This document shows, one piece after another, positions 1 through 9,467 of a stretch of 64,000 bases of DNA. The stretch lies in the NCBI GenBank assembly GCA_050179645.1, contig JBFXEX010000013.1:1-64000 (forward strand), given 5' to 3'. Under the pieces are notes generated by a model. It made no database searches, was not told the origin of the DNA, and saw nothing but the letters and a program-made list of their open reading frames with translations. A program made the translations under genes and the position numbers. This stretch comes from VAZQ01 sp050179645. Its GTDB lineage: Bacteria; Pseudomonadota; Alphaproteobacteria; Rhizobiales; Xanthobacteraceae. Every line of letters starts with the position of its first letter. Position 1 is the first letter of the stretch.

Positions 1-24
1 TCTCGCAACGCTCGATGCGAGCCG

Positions 25-47
25 ACCCTCCCCCTCCAGGGGAGGGT
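25..47. repeat. 9-bp perfect hairpin at window start
   Basis: ACCCTCCCC (25-33) and GGGGAGGGT (39-47) are perfect reverse complements around a 5-nt loop. There is no T-run, so it is not a classic intrinsic terminator. It resembles one arm of the larger element at 63059-63203 and may be the edge of a similar repeat or the end of an upstream transcript. Confidence 0.5.
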
Positions 48-118
48 AAGTACCGAGATCGCCTCCAGCGTCGCGCAAACGATCCGAGCATGAAGCTCGG
101 CAATTGGAAGAGGCCCAA

Positions 119-1465
119 ATGTCCCAAGCTCAACGATCATCCGTCGCGGCGGCGCTGCCCAACGACCTCGAGTCGTTCTGGATGCCGTTCACCGCCAACC
201 GCGCGTTCAAGAAATCGCCGCGCATGATCGTGCGCGCCAAGGACATGCACTACTACCGGGCGGACGGCGGCGCGGTGATTGACGCCGCCGCCGGCATGTG
301 GTGCACCAATGCGGGCCACAACCGCAATCCGATCGTCGCGGCGATCCAAGAGCAGGCCGCCGAACTCGACTACGCGCCGGCGTTCCAGTTCAGCCATCCC
401 AAGGCATTCGAGCTGGCGAGCCGGGTCGCGGCGCTGGCGCCCGCCGACCTCGACCACGTGTTCTTTGTCAATTCGGGCTCGGAGGCGGTCGACACCGCGC
501 TGAAGATTGCGCTCGCCTATCACAACGTCCGCGGCGAGGCCTCGCGGACGCGGCTGATCGGCCGCGAGCGCGGCTATCACGGCGTCGGCTTCGGCGGCAC
601 CGCGGTCGGCGGCATCGTCAACAACCGCAAGATGTTCGGCAACCTGATGGCCGGCGTCGACCACCTGCCGCACACCTACAACCGCGAGCAGCAGGCGTTC
701 AGCAAAGGCGAGCCGGAATGGGGCGCGCACTTGGCGGACGAACTGGAGCGGCTGGTCGCGCTACACGATGCCTCGACCATCGCGGCGGTGATCGTCGAGC
801 CGATGGCGGGTTCGACCGGCGTCATCCCGTCGCCCAAGGGCTACCTGCCGCGGCTGCGGGCGATCTGCGACAAGTACGGTATCCTGTTGATCTTCGACGA
901 GGTCATCACCGGCTTCGGCCGGATGGGTTATGCCTTCGCGGCCGAGCGCTACGGCGTCGTGCCCGACATGATCACCTTCGCCAAGGGCATCACCTCGGGC
1001 GCCGTGCCGATGGGCGGCGTGATCGTGCGCAAGGGCATCTACGATGCCTTCATGCGCGGGCCCGAGCACGTGGTCGAGCTGTTCCACGGCTACACCTACT
1101 CGGCGCATCCCTTGGCCTGTGCGGCCGGACTGGCGACGCTCGACGTCTATCGCGAAGAGGACTTGTTCGCGCGCGCAAAGAAGCTGGAAGCGACCTGGAT
1201 CGACGCCGCAATGGGTCTCAAGGGGCTTCCCGGCGTCCTTGATATCCGCGCCGTCGGGCTCGTCTGCGGCATCGATCTGGCGTCGCGGCCCGACGGGGTC
1301 GGCAAACGCGGCTTCGAGATCATGGACCGCGGCTTCAACCACGAGGAAATCACGCTGCGCGCGGTCGGCGACACGCTGGCGCTGACCCCGCCGCTGATCA
1401 TGACCGAAGGGCAGATCGGCGAGATCTTCGACAAGGTCGCCAAGCTCATCCGCGCGGCATCCTGA
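119..1465 (+). CDS. class III omega-amino acid:pyruvate aminotransferase
   Basis: A 448-residue PLP-dependent fold-type I transaminase, expected to move an amino group from an omega-amino acid or amine (for example beta-alanine) to pyruvate in the cytoplasm. The signatures of the omega-amino acid:pyruvate branch are visible: the N-terminal FWMPFTANRAFK segment, NSGSEAVDTALK for phosphate binding, FDEVITGFGRMG with the PLP-ring Asp, and TFAKGITSG, in which Lys289 should form the Schiff base. A TTG at 104 is in frame, but ATG 119 follows a GGAAGAGG ribosome site (106-113) and is preferred. Length is normal for the family. The exact substrate cannot be told from sequence; class III transaminases of this type also act on diamines and taurine-like compounds. 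Confidence 0.9.
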   Translation: MSQAQRSSVAAALPNDLESFWMPFTANRAFKKSPRMIVRAKDMHYYRADGGAVIDAAAGMWCTNAGHNRNPIVAAIQEQAAELDYAPAFQFSHPKAFELASRVAALAPADLDHVFFVNSGSEAVDTALKIALAYHNVRGEASRTRLIGRERGYHGVGFGGTAVGGIVNNRKMFGNLMAGVDHLPHTYNREQQAFSKGEPEWGAHLADELERLVALHDASTIAAVIVEPMAGSTGVIPSPKGYLPRLRAICDKYGILLIFDEVITGFGRMGYAFAAERYGVVPDMITFAKGITSGAVPMGGVIVRKGIYDAFMRGPEHVVELFHGYTYSAHPLACAAGLATLDVYREEDLFARAKKLEATWIDAAMGLKGLPGVLDIRAVGLVCGIDLASRPDGVGKRGFEIMDRGFNHEEITLRAVGDTLALTPPLIMTEGQIGEIFDKVAKLIRAAS

Positions 1466-1542
1466 TACCTGACCGCAAATCTCTGAAATGACGCAGGGGA
1501 CGGACGCCGACCGGCGTCCCGGACCCTGCCCAAGCCCGTACG

Positions 1543-3186
1543 TCAGCGCACGAACGATGCCTCGGCGCTGTTGCCGTAGGCGCCGAGTTCGTTCTGCTTG
1601 CCGGCGCGCTCGGGGTTGTCAGCACCGCCGGAATAGCCCTTCGCGAGCGCCGGGCTCATCACGCCGTCCTTGACGTATCCGGCCGGCGTCCAGCGGCCGA
1701 ACGTCGATTTCAGGTGGAAGTCGCCGTTCGCCGGATCGGCAAACAGCGGATCGACCGGCGCCATGATGCCTTCGCCGAACGTGACCTTCAGGCCCTGGCT
1801 CAAATATTTGGTCTGCACCATCGAATACGAGACGTTGATTCGGACCTTGTTGCAGGCTTTCTCGCAACTCGCGGCGAAATCCAGACCCGGTGCGTTGCCC
1901 CAGAACAGCGCATTGACGAAAGAATAGGCGTCGGGCGCATCGTTGCCCTTGTCGATCCGGACACCCGGGCCCGGCCCTTTGCAGCCGACATCGAGCGCGC
2001 CGACATTGGTCAGGTGCTCGAACCGGGCGGTCGTCGGGCCCCCACCGTCGGAGCCGCCGTCGAGCAAGATATTGCCGCCGCAATTCCGGTCGTAAATCTC
2101 GTGGTAGCTGACGCACCTCGCGCCGTCGTCGCAGAACATGCCGCCCCCAGCATTGCCGGCGCGGTTGTCGCGATAGACGTTCCAGTTCAGGTTCGCGTTG
2201 GTGAAGTGCCCGCCCTCGGTCCAGGCGCCGACATAGAGGCCGGCGCCCCACTGGGTCACGGAGTTCCGCGTGAACAGGTTGCCGGTGATCCGCAGGGTCT
2301 TGCCGAACACATAGATCGCGCCGCCGTGCGAGGCGTCCGGTTCGGTCCCGGCATTGTTGTCGATGAGGTTACGCTCGATCGCGACGGTATTTTTCTGCGT
2401 CGTATCGTTCAGAAAACCCGCGCCGCCGCGGCCGCAGGAGTTGTTCCGGAAGACGTTGGCTTCGATCCGGCCTGAGACATTGTTGAGTGCAAAGCCCGCC
2501 CCGGCCAGCTCCTGGTTCGCACATCGATTGTCGTGAATATGGTTGTTCGTGATGTCGAACCGCTGCGATTCATAGTAGTCGCGGAAGATCGCCTGCGAAT
2601 AGCCGCTGATGTCGAAGCCGTCGATCACGGTGCGCTGGCTGTCCTTGGGGCCGGGATCCTCGATGCGAATGAAGGAACCGCCGCGCCCCGTCGCCTTGCT
2701 GACGTGGGCCGCGGAGTCGCGCACCTTGAAATCTTTGCCGCGTTGGAAACCGCCGGCAAGAGTGAACGATTTCTCGCCGGGCTTGAGCTGCTCGGGATAG
2801 GTCCCTTCCGCAACACAGATCACCGCGCCGTTGGTTGCAGCAGTCACTGCCGCCGCGATGGTCTTGTGCGGCCGCTGCGCCGTCCCGTCGGCGCGGCCGC
2901 CGGCGGCCGCATCCACGAACAGCGTGCACACTGGAATCTCGGTCGTGCGCGCGACCGTCACGGCGCGCGGGGCGCTTCCCGGCAGCAATGGCGTTTCAGC
3001 CGAACGAGTCGCGGCAACTCGGGGCGGGCTCGTGGGGGTGCTGCTGGTCGGGTTGATGGCGGAACTACCGGTGCCGGTCATCGCGGGATTGGGCGACCCG
3101 CTCGACGGAAATGGCTGACCGGCGACGATATGCGCACCGCCGATCACGCCAGACAGCGTCACAAACGCGATCGCCCAAGGTCGCAT
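1543..3186 (-). CDS. secreted right-handed parallel beta-helix protein
   Basis: A 547-residue exported protein. Residues 1-23 form a Sec signal peptide (MRPWAIAFVTLSGVIGGAH). A Ser/Thr/Pro-rich linker runs to about 75. The rest reads as a right-handed beta-helix of the DUF1565/pectate-lyase-like kind, opening with CTLFVDAAAGGRADGTAQRP and followed by Asn-rich turns such as NNHIHDN, ANVFRNNSC and GNLFTRNS. Several Cys residues could form periplasmic disulfides. No catalytic motif of a known polysaccharide lyase is evident, so the activity is unknown. It lies 30 bp downstream of a second beta-helix gene on the same strand and probably shares its operon with the glycosyltransferase at 5064-6671. 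A role at the cell surface or in polysaccharide handling is inference. Confidence 0.75.
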   Translation of the reverse strand: MRPWAIAFVTLSGVIGGAHIVAGQPFPSSGSPNPAMTGTGSSAINPTSSTPTSPPRVAATRSAETPLLPGSAPRAVTVARTTEIPVCTLFVDAAAGGRADGTAQRPHKTIAAAVTAATNGAVICVAEGTYPEQLKPGEKSFTLAGGFQRGKDFKVRDSAAHVSKATGRGGSFIRIEDPGPKDSQRTVIDGFDISGYSQAIFRDYYESQRFDITNNHIHDNRCANQELAGAGFALNNVSGRIEANVFRNNSCGRGGAGFLNDTTQKNTVAIERNLIDNNAGTEPDASHGGAIYVFGKTLRITGNLFTRNSVTQWGAGLYVGAWTEGGHFTNANLNWNVYRDNRAGNAGGGMFCDDGARCVSYHEIYDRNCGGNILLDGGSDGGGPTTARFEHLTNVGALDVGCKGPGPGVRIDKGNDAPDAYSFVNALFWGNAPGLDFAASCEKACNKVRINVSYSMVQTKYLSQGLKVTFGEGIMAPVDPLFADPANGDFHLKSTFGRWTPAGYVKDGVMSPALAKGYSGGADNPERAGKQNELGAYGNSAEASFVR

Positions 3187-3216
3187 GATCAGGTTTCCAT
3201 TGCGCGGTCACGACGG

Positions 3217-4980
3217 TCACGGCACCTCGATCGGCCCGAGCTCGACTTGCCCCTTGCGTACGGTTCCGTAGCGATCGGCGGACGCACCTGGGAGCAGCGC
3301 CCCCTTCCCAAGATGGGGCGCTCTCGCCGTCGGCTTGAAGTCGTTCGGATCGTGATTCAATCCGGTCGGAAACTTAGCGAACCAGTCCGCGGCGAAGATC
3401 GCCACTGCCGTCTCGGTGCCGTTCGGGGCGCGCCCCTCAATCTTGCCCGCGACATAGAGGTTCGAGCGATAAACGTTTTCGCCGACCGTGCTGTCCACCT
3501 CCATTAACGTCGCGGAAGGGTTCGCCGCGATGCCGGCGCCGCTCCCCCGCACGCCCAGGAGGATGTTGTTCGCGAACTCGTTGCGGGTGGAATGATTGAT
3601 GAACTGCAAGGCGTGGCGGCCGGTCGTAATGAACAGGTTGTGGAGGATCTTGTTGTCGCTCGATCCGAGCTTCGGGTTGTCGGTCTCCTGCCAGAAGCTG
3701 ACCCCATGACGGGGGTAGAAGCCAAAAATGTTGTTGCGGATCACGCTCCTGCGCACGCTGGTGAAGTTCGCGCCGGAGCCGGGGCCGACACCGTGATGGA
3801 AGTAGTTGGAGTCGACGAGGAAGTAGTCGCTGGCGCCCTGGCCGCCCTCGCCGGTGCCCGCATAGGCGTCGCAGCGCGGATCGTTGAACGCAATCCCGAC
3901 TTCCTTGCAGGTGGAATCCGGGTCGGCATTGATCTGGAAATCGCTCGAGACGTTGCCGTAGGTCTCGTTGTATCGGACGATATTCCAATCGCCGCCGTTG
4001 CTCAGATAGATGCCGTGGCCGTCGCCGGCTTTCGCGCCGTAGGCCACGTTGCGCTCCCAGACCGCCCAGTCTGCCTGACCAGAGAAAAACGGATCGCGCT
4101 CCTGATCGTGCCCCCTGCAGTCGATCACCGCGACGCCGCGCGAATGCTGGCTCGCTGGATAGCCGGTGCCGATTGCGCGCACGCCGTAATTGCCGCCAAT
4201 CAGTTCGAAGCCATCGACCGCGACGTAGTCGGCGGCTTCCAGGTTGAAGCAGGTCTGCCGCCCGCTGTTGCAACACGTCAGCGCGACCCCAAGCGTCCTG
4301 TCCTCGTTGCGCTCGGCGTAAAGCACGACCGGCTGGTCATAAGTGCCGCTGTTCGCTTTGGTGAATTCGAAGCAACCCCGGTAGTTGCCGCGGAGAAAAT
4401 GAATCTTCGTACCGGGACGCGCAGCCTGGATTGCCGCACTGACCGATGTCGGCCGGTCGCGGCTCGCGCCGTCGCCGCTGCCGCTCGGACTCACATAGAC
4501 GACGCGCGACGGCCTCCAGGCCGGGTCGGTGTAGTAGCGGTTGAATCGTTCGGCGAAGCCCATGTAGCGGCCGCCGCGCGTCACCGCCGGCTTGCCCGGA
4601 TCGGTTGGCGGGATGTCGTCGAGATTGCCGGCGGAGCCGGACTCGGACTTGGGGGCAGCGTCCACGGTGGCGCCCGGCGACGGCGCTGTGCGAGCGTCCC
4701 GGTGCTTCTTGAGATAGGCCCGCGCCAAGTCGGCATAGAAGCCGGTCGGAAAATTCGCCAGGAACGCCTCCCAGGCCTCGATCGTGTCGAGCTCCTTGGT
4801 GGCCTCGAATGCCTCGCGCGGGGAAGCGTCGCGAGTCTGCGCGAGCGCGCTGCTGGAGCGCCAGAACAATACCGTTGGTCGATCCGATGACCCGGTTGGT
4901 CCCACATCGAGCGATGCCATAACCGGCGCGGTGACGAGAAGCAGCGCAAGAGCAAGACGCTTCATGATCGTGCGCACCAT
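3217..4980 (-). CDS. exported beta-helix protein with helical N-terminal repeat
   Basis: About 587 residues. The frame opens upstream at a TTG (5067), but a proper signal peptide (MKRLALALLLVTAPVMAS) begins near ATG 4980/4965. ATG 4980 is used here; neither has a strong ribosome site. After the signal, a short helical stretch around DTIEAWEAFLANFPTGFYA resembles the single-repeat module seen in many rhizobial exported proteins. The remainder, from VSPSGSGDGASRDRP onward, is a right-handed parallel beta-helix with repeated N-x-I/F turns. No active site is recognised. It sits between the glycosyltransferase gene (84 bp upstream) and another beta-helix gene (30 bp downstream), all on the minus strand, which suggests one transcript. 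Confidence 0.72.
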   Translation of the reverse strand: MVRTIMKRLALALLLVTAPVMASLDVGPTGSSDRPTVLFWRSSSALAQTRDASPREAFEATKELDTIEAWEAFLANFPTGFYADLARAYLKKHRDARTAPSPGATVDAAPKSESGSAGNLDDIPPTDPGKPAVTRGGRYMGFAERFNRYYTDPAWRPSRVVYVSPSGSGDGASRDRPTSVSAAIQAARPGTKIHFLRGNYRGCFEFTKANSGTYDQPVVLYAERNEDRTLGVALTCCNSGRQTCFNLEAADYVAVDGFELIGGNYGVRAIGTGYPASQHSRGVAVIDCRGHDQERDPFFSGQADWAVWERNVAYGAKAGDGHGIYLSNGGDWNIVRYNETYGNVSSDFQINADPDSTCKEVGIAFNDPRCDAYAGTGEGGQGASDYFLVDSNYFHHGVGPGSGANFTSVRRSVIRNNIFGFYPRHGVSFWQETDNPKLGSSDNKILHNLFITTGRHALQFINHSTRNEFANNILLGVRGSGAGIAANPSATLMEVDSTVGENVYRSNLYVAGKIEGRAPNGTETAVAIFAADWFAKFPTGLNHDPNDFKPTARAPHLGKGALLPGASADRYGTVRKGQVELGPIEVP

Positions 4981-5063
4981 CGCGAGTCCGCTCTGGCATC
5001 GCGTCGTTTCCGGCGGCTTGCGGGTGACAACGACGCCGTCTGCGCGATTGGAACTCATGTTGA

Positions 5064-6671
5064 TCAATTTGTATCCGCGCTCGAACTTGATCGCAAATTT
5101 CCGGACGTGGAACTCGCGCCTAATACAATAGATCGCGTCTCGTCCGGGCGCCGGCCAGAGCTTCGGGCAGCGAAGGCCGGCTGCGGGCGCAGGATCGCCC
5201 AGCCGACCGTCAGCTCACGACCGCCGCGCCGGAACTGCAGGCGGAACGGGGGCTGCACCTGGGCATCGGCGGCGAGCGTCCGGTAGGCGACAGGAATGAC
5301 ATTGGGATCGCCGTCAGTCCACAGCACCACCCCGCCCTTGCTGCGCAGGTCGCCCAAGTCGATCCACGGCGCGCGCTGCGGCACGCCGTCGATCAGCACG
5401 CGCGGCTGCTCGACCGCGTAGTGCGCGACATTGCCGCCGTCCCACATGGTACCGATGACGAAGCGCAGCGGCTGCCCGGTCGCGGCACGGAAGCGGCGCG
5501 CCAGTTCTTCCGCCAGCGTGTTACCGGGATAGAGCACCGCGCGGTAGCGGTGATCGTAGTTCGGCAGGATGCCGTAGTTGACCACGAACGCGACGGCAAA
5601 GATCGCGAACACCGCCGCCCAGGCGGCGACGACGCGCTTCATGCGCGCGGCCTCGATCGCGCCGGGTACCGCGAGCACGATCCACAGGCCGAGAAAGAGC
5701 CACAGCGGATAGCCCCACATCGCGATCGCGCCCCGCCCGCTGGCCACCATCAGAACCAGCAAGGCCGCGGCCGGCCCGAACGCGAGCCACGCGACGATGC
5801 GGCGGTCGAACGCATCGGCCTTGGCGGCGGAGGCTGCGGCCGGCTCCGGAGCCTTGGCGCGCGGCCAGAGCAGTGGCAATGCGATCAGCAGGGCCGGCAG
5901 CATAAAGCCCAGTTGGCCGAGCGCGAACGAAAAGGGATGGAGCACGTGATCGATCAGCCCGCGCGATGGCGCGGCGCGCGCACTGGCATAGGCGAAGGGC
6001 AGAAAATCGTTCTGCACCAGCCACACGAGATGCGGCGCCATGATCAAAAGTGCGATCAGCGCCGCAACCCAGGGGCCCGGCGTCCGCAGCGCCTTGCGGG
6101 CGTCGTCATCGATGAGGAGGAACAGCGCGAGCGGCACCGCCAGCACGACGACGAAATACTTCGCCCACAGCGAAAGCCCGATCGCCACGCCGAGCAGGCA
6201 CCAGTGCAGCATCCGGCCCCGCTTGAGCGCGGCGTGGAACGCGTAGCCGGCGAGCGCCCAGAACGGCAGCTGGATGACGTCGTGATTGAATTTGGCGGCG
6301 GTGTACTGGAAGTAATGCAGGCCGTCGACGATCAGCACCGCCACCAGCGCCCGCCGCGGCCCGACCAGCGGCAGCGCCATCGCCCAGACCAGCGCGAAAG
6401 CGCCGATCACCGCAGCCTGCGCCAGCGCGTAGTAGGCGGCGTCGAACCCGAACACCCGGTAGACCACCTCAACCAGCCACCACGGCAGCGGCGGCAGCTT
6501 GTCATAGCCGAGCTGCCACTCGCGGCCGTAGGTCAGCGCCTCGATCAGGTCGAGCGGCAGGTTGGGATAGAGCACCGCGGGCAGCAGCGTCCAGACCGTC
6601 AGATGAAGAAGCAGGAACCCCGCGAACACCGCCTTCGGGTGGTTGTCGACCGCGGCGATCAATCCGGACAT
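5064..6671 (-). CDS. family 39-like membrane glycosyltransferase
   Basis: A 535-residue polytopic membrane protein with about ten hydrophobic segments. It belongs by pattern to the ArnT/PMT-type glycosyltransferases, which use polyprenyl-phosphate sugars on the periplasmic face. The first loop after TM1 has the family's acidic stretch (YPNLPLDLIEALTYGREW; Asp and Glu typical of the metal/sugar site). Further on are YDKLPPLPWWLVE and AAKFNHDVIQLPFWAL, both usual in bacterial members. The C-terminal about 130 residues form a soluble domain. ATG 6671 is the start. It heads a minus-strand gene set with two secreted beta-helix proteins, so it may glycosylate a surface glycan or protein made by the same unit (inference). 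The acceptor is unknown. Confidence 0.8.
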   Translation of the reverse strand: MSGLIAAVDNHPKAVFAGFLLLHLTVWTLLPAVLYPNLPLDLIEALTYGREWQLGYDKLPPLPWWLVEVVYRVFGFDAAYYALAQAAVIGAFALVWAMALPLVGPRRALVAVLIVDGLHYFQYTAAKFNHDVIQLPFWALAGYAFHAALKRGRMLHWCLLGVAIGLSLWAKYFVVVLAVPLALFLLIDDDARKALRTPGPWVAALIALLIMAPHLVWLVQNDFLPFAYASARAAPSRGLIDHVLHPFSFALGQLGFMLPALLIALPLLWPRAKAPEPAAASAAKADAFDRRIVAWLAFGPAAALLVLMVASGRGAIAMWGYPLWLFLGLWIVLAVPGAIEAARMKRVVAAWAAVFAIFAVAFVVNYGILPNYDHRYRAVLYPGNTLAEELARRFRAATGQPLRFVIGTMWDGGNVAHYAVEQPRVLIDGVPQRAPWIDLGDLRSKGGVVLWTDGDPNVIPVAYRTLAADAQVQPPFRLQFRRGGRELTVGWAILRPQPAFAARSSGRRPDETRSIVLGASSTSGNLRSSSSADTN

Positions 6672-6929
6672 CGATGCAACATGCGCGGTGGTTCCGATTT
6701 GGCGGCGTTATAGCGGCAAACGACTCCGGCGGGATAGCGCGTCTTGAGCGGGTCGTCCCGGGCGGGGGTACTGGGGCGCCCCTCCCCGCCGCGATCCGGC
6801 TGGCGCGGACGGTGCCACGGGCGGCGGAAGTCGCAAGATTGCTTGCGCCGGCGCAAGCCGTCGTGTCATTGAACTCGGGGCTCCGGCCGGATCGCGCCAC
6901 TGCGCCGAACCACGAACTGGACCTGCCTG

Positions 6930-8393
6930 ATGCGCCTAGGGACCGTGTTCGTCGTCATCTGCATGGTCGTCATCGCCGCTTCTGTCGGCGCGATGGTCCA
7001 TCTCGCCTTCGACTTCGACGGCTCCGAATCGGCGATCATCGGACTCGCGACCCTGACGGTGCTCAGCGTCTACCACTACTTCAGCACCCGCATCGGCATC
7101 CCTTCAGTGGCGCCCCGGCAGTTCACCGACCAGGCGCATGGCGACGCGGATCTGGCGCGCCAGGTGAACGAGTTCGCGCGACGCGTCACGGCGGTGGAGA
7201 ACCGGCTCGATCACGCGGTCGATCGCGCGCGGGCGGTCACCGACCCGATCGCGTTTGAAATCGGCGAGCTCGGCGCGCTGGTCAGGCAGCTTGCCGAAAC
7301 GGTCTCGGCTCAGCAGGCGACACTTGCCGGGCTTACCGAGCAGGGGACGCCTGCCGCGCAGGGGACACTTGCCGAGCAGGGGACACTTGACGAGCGGCCT
7401 GTCGCGCCGGCCGGACTTCCCGCTGAACCGTTCACCGGACAAAGCGCCGCCGTCGAGGGCGCCGTCGCCCGCGCACCGCAGGCCACCACACTCGCCTCGA
7501 TCCGCAGCGCCATCGAAGCCGGCCGCATTGAGCTCTACCTTCAGCCGATCGTGACGCTGCCGCAGCGCAAGGTTCGCTACTACGAGGCGATGTCGCGGCT
7601 GCGCAACGAACGCGGCGAGCTGCTGCCGGCCGGCGACTTCCTCGCCAACGCGGAAGCCGGCGGCCTGATGCCGAAGATCGACAACCTCGTCGCCTTGCGC
7701 TGTGTGCAGGTGGTCCGCCGGCTGCTGATCCAGAACCGCGACATCGGCCTGTTCTGCAACTTGTCGAGCCTGACGCTGAGCGATCCGGTCTTTCCGCAGA
7801 TGCTGGAATTCCTCGACGCCAACCGCGCGATCGCGCCGTCGCTGGTGCTGGAATTCACCCAGCGCGCTGTCCGCCAGATGGGGCCGATCGAGGAGGAGAG
7901 CCTGGCGGCGCTGGCCGAGCGCGGCTTCCGGTTCTCGCTCGACAACGTCGTCGATCTGCGCATCGAGCCGCGCGATCTCGCCAGCCGCAATTTCCGCTTC
8001 ATCAAGATCCCTGCGAGCCTCCTGCTTGATCGCAACGCCGCCCAGACCGACATCCAACCCGCCGATCTGTCGGATCTGGTCGGCCGCTTCGGTATCGACC
8101 TGATCGCCGACAAGATCGAGAGCGAGGGTTCGGTGGTCGACCTGCTCGATTGCGATGTGCGCTACGGGCAGGGCTTCCTGTTTTCGCCGCCGCGGCCAGT
8201 TCGTGCGGAAGCGCTCCAGGGCGTCGCCGACCGCAGCGGACCGATCACGCACGATCCCGCGGACCAGCCGGCTGCCGGCAGTCGGCCGGCCGACCGCCCC
8301 GCTTCGACGCCCGCGCCCGAGTCGGAGTCCGGCAACAATGCCCCCCGCACCGGCCTTGCGCAGCTTGCGCGCGGCGTGGTCAGTCGTGGATAA
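6930..8393 (+). CDS. membrane-anchored degenerate EAL domain protein
   Basis: 487 residues: two N-terminal transmembrane helices (about 1-50), a coiled-coil-like linker with a 6-residue tandem repeat (7338-7391), an EAL domain (about 190-420) and a Pro/Ala-rich tail. EAL domains normally hydrolyse c-di-GMP. Here EAL reads EAM in YYEAMSRLRNE. The metal Asn (FCNLSS), a Glu (LVLEFTQ), the Lys (FIKI) and QGF are kept. The central DDFG motif is replaced by LDNV, and AEGVE by ADKIES. Loss of the first Asp of DDFG should cripple catalysis, so the protein may act as a c-di-GMP sensor or scaffold rather than a phosphodiesterase. It is 65 bp upstream of the HAD gene. Confidence 0.82.
   Translation: MRLGTVFVVICMVVIAASVGAMVHLAFDFDGSESAIIGLATLTVLSVYHYFSTRIGIPSVAPRQFTDQAHGDADLARQVNEFARRVTAVENRLDHAVDRARAVTDPIAFEIGELGALVRQLAETVSAQQATLAGLTEQGTPAAQGTLAEQGTLDERPVAPAGLPAEPFTGQSAAVEGAVARAPQATTLASIRSAIEAGRIELYLQPIVTLPQRKVRYYEAMSRLRNERGELLPAGDFLANAEAGGLMPKIDNLVALRCVQVVRRLLIQNRDIGLFCNLSSLTLSDPVFPQMLEFLDANRAIAPSLVLEFTQRAVRQMGPIEEESLAALAERGFRFSLDNVVDLRIEPRDLASRNFRFIKIPASLLLDRNAAQTDIQPADLSDLVGRFGIDLIADKIESEGSVVDLLDCDVRYGQGFLFSPPRPVRAEALQGVADRSGPITHDPADQPAAGSRPADRPASTPAPESESGNNAPRTGLAQLARGVVSRG
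7338..7391 (+). repeat. three 18-bp tandem repeats inside the EAL gene
   Basis: Three contiguous 18-bp units (7338-7355, 7356-7373, 7374-7391) share the core CAGGGGACRCYTG and encode the hexapeptide pattern (E/A)QGT(P/L)(A/D). The repeats lie in the linker between the membrane anchor and the EAL domain, where length variation would be tolerated. Confidence 0.8.
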
Positions 8394-8458
8394 CGGCGCC
8401 AGTCTCTGTCCTACCCTTCCCCCGTCCCCACACGATCACCCGCAGGTCCTCTCGTCCC

Positions 8459-9328
8459 ATGTCCGCATCGCCGCCGTTCACCAGCCATTTCGAAATGCTC
8501 TCCCGGCACTACGACGTCGTGCTCAGCGACGTCTGGGGCGTGGTCCACAATGGCGTCCACGCCACGCCGGAAGCCTGCGACGCGCTGGCCCGGTTCCGCC
8601 AGCAGGGCGGCACCGTGGTGCTCATCACCAACGCGCCGCGGCCCGGCGAGGTGGTGATCCGCACCATGCTGGATCCGCTCCAGGTGCCACGCACCGCCTA
8701 TGACGGCATCATCAGTTCGGGCGACGTCACGCGGGCGCTGATTGCGGCCCGCGGCGATCAGCGCGTGCTGCACATCGGGCCCCCGCGCGACCTGCCGATG
8801 TTCGAAGGCCTTGCCGCGCGGGTTTCGCCGATCGAAACCGCCGACTACGTCGTCTGCTCCGGCCTCACCGACGATACGGTGGAAACACCGGACGACTATC
8901 GCGACCTGATCGCGCAGATGCGCGAGCGCGGCCTGCCAATGATCTGCGCCAATCCGGACATCGTGGTCGAGCGCGGCCACCAACTGATCTACTGCGCGGG
9001 CGCGATCGCCGACCGCTACGCCGAGGCCGGCGGCGAGGTGATCTTTGCGGGCAAGCCCTACCGGCCGATCTACGATCAGGCGCTGGCCATCGCGCAGGGC
9101 GCGCGCGGGGCGCCCGCCGACCCTCAGCGCGTGCTGGCGATCGGCGATTCGGTGCGCACCGATCTCAAGGGCGCGGTCGCATTCGGCATCGACTGCCTGT
9201 TCGTCACCGCCGGCATTCACGCCGACGAACTGGGCGAGCGCGACAATCCCGACGCGGCGGCGGTCGGCGACATCTTCGCCAAGGCCGGGGTCTATCCCAA
9301 GGCGGTGATGCGCCGGCTCGCCTGGTGA
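8459..9328 (+). CDS. HAD superfamily class IIA hydrolase (TIGR01459-like)
   Basis: 289 residues, from ATG 8459 (MSASPPFTSHFEML). The HAD signatures are in order: the nucleophile region VVLSDVWGVVHNG (DxW/DG variant), motif II VLITNAPRP, the Lys in FAGKPYRPIYDQAL, and the acidic motif AIGDSVRTDLKGA. The layout matches the NagD-like class IIA family found widely in alphaproteobacteria upstream of ribF. The substrate is probably a small phosphorylated metabolite. In the DxD-like motif, Asp-Val-Trp replaces the common Asp-Leu-Asp, as in many members of this subfamily. Co-orientation with ribF 140 bp downstream hints at a link to flavin nucleotide metabolism (inference). Confidence 0.85.
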   Translation: MSASPPFTSHFEMLSRHYDVVLSDVWGVVHNGVHATPEACDALARFRQQGGTVVLITNAPRPGEVVIRTMLDPLQVPRTAYDGIISSGDVTRALIAARGDQRVLHIGPPRDLPMFEGLAARVSPIETADYVVCSGLTDDTVETPDDYRDLIAQMRERGLPMICANPDIVVERGHQLIYCAGAIADRYAEAGGEVIFAGKPYRPIYDQALAIAQGARGAPADPQRVLAIGDSVRTDLKGAVAFGIDCLFVTAGIHADELGERDNPDAAAVGDIFAKAGVYPKAVMRRLAW

Positions 9329-9467
9329 GGCATCGCCAGACCGGGACCTGCCGGCTGCAGATTGGATTTCTTGAAAATCGTCGCGGCCCCTGCGATAGGT
9401 CCGGACAGGCGGGGTCCTGCCCTTGCCCAATTCGTTAATCCTCTCCGAAGGTTCGCCGTCCACGACC

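Noticed and set aside
3592..4890. 432-codon plus-strand frame over the beta-helix gene
   Set aside because: Antisense shadow. The opposite strand has a signal peptide and beta-helix repeats; this frame has no start signal or family resemblance.
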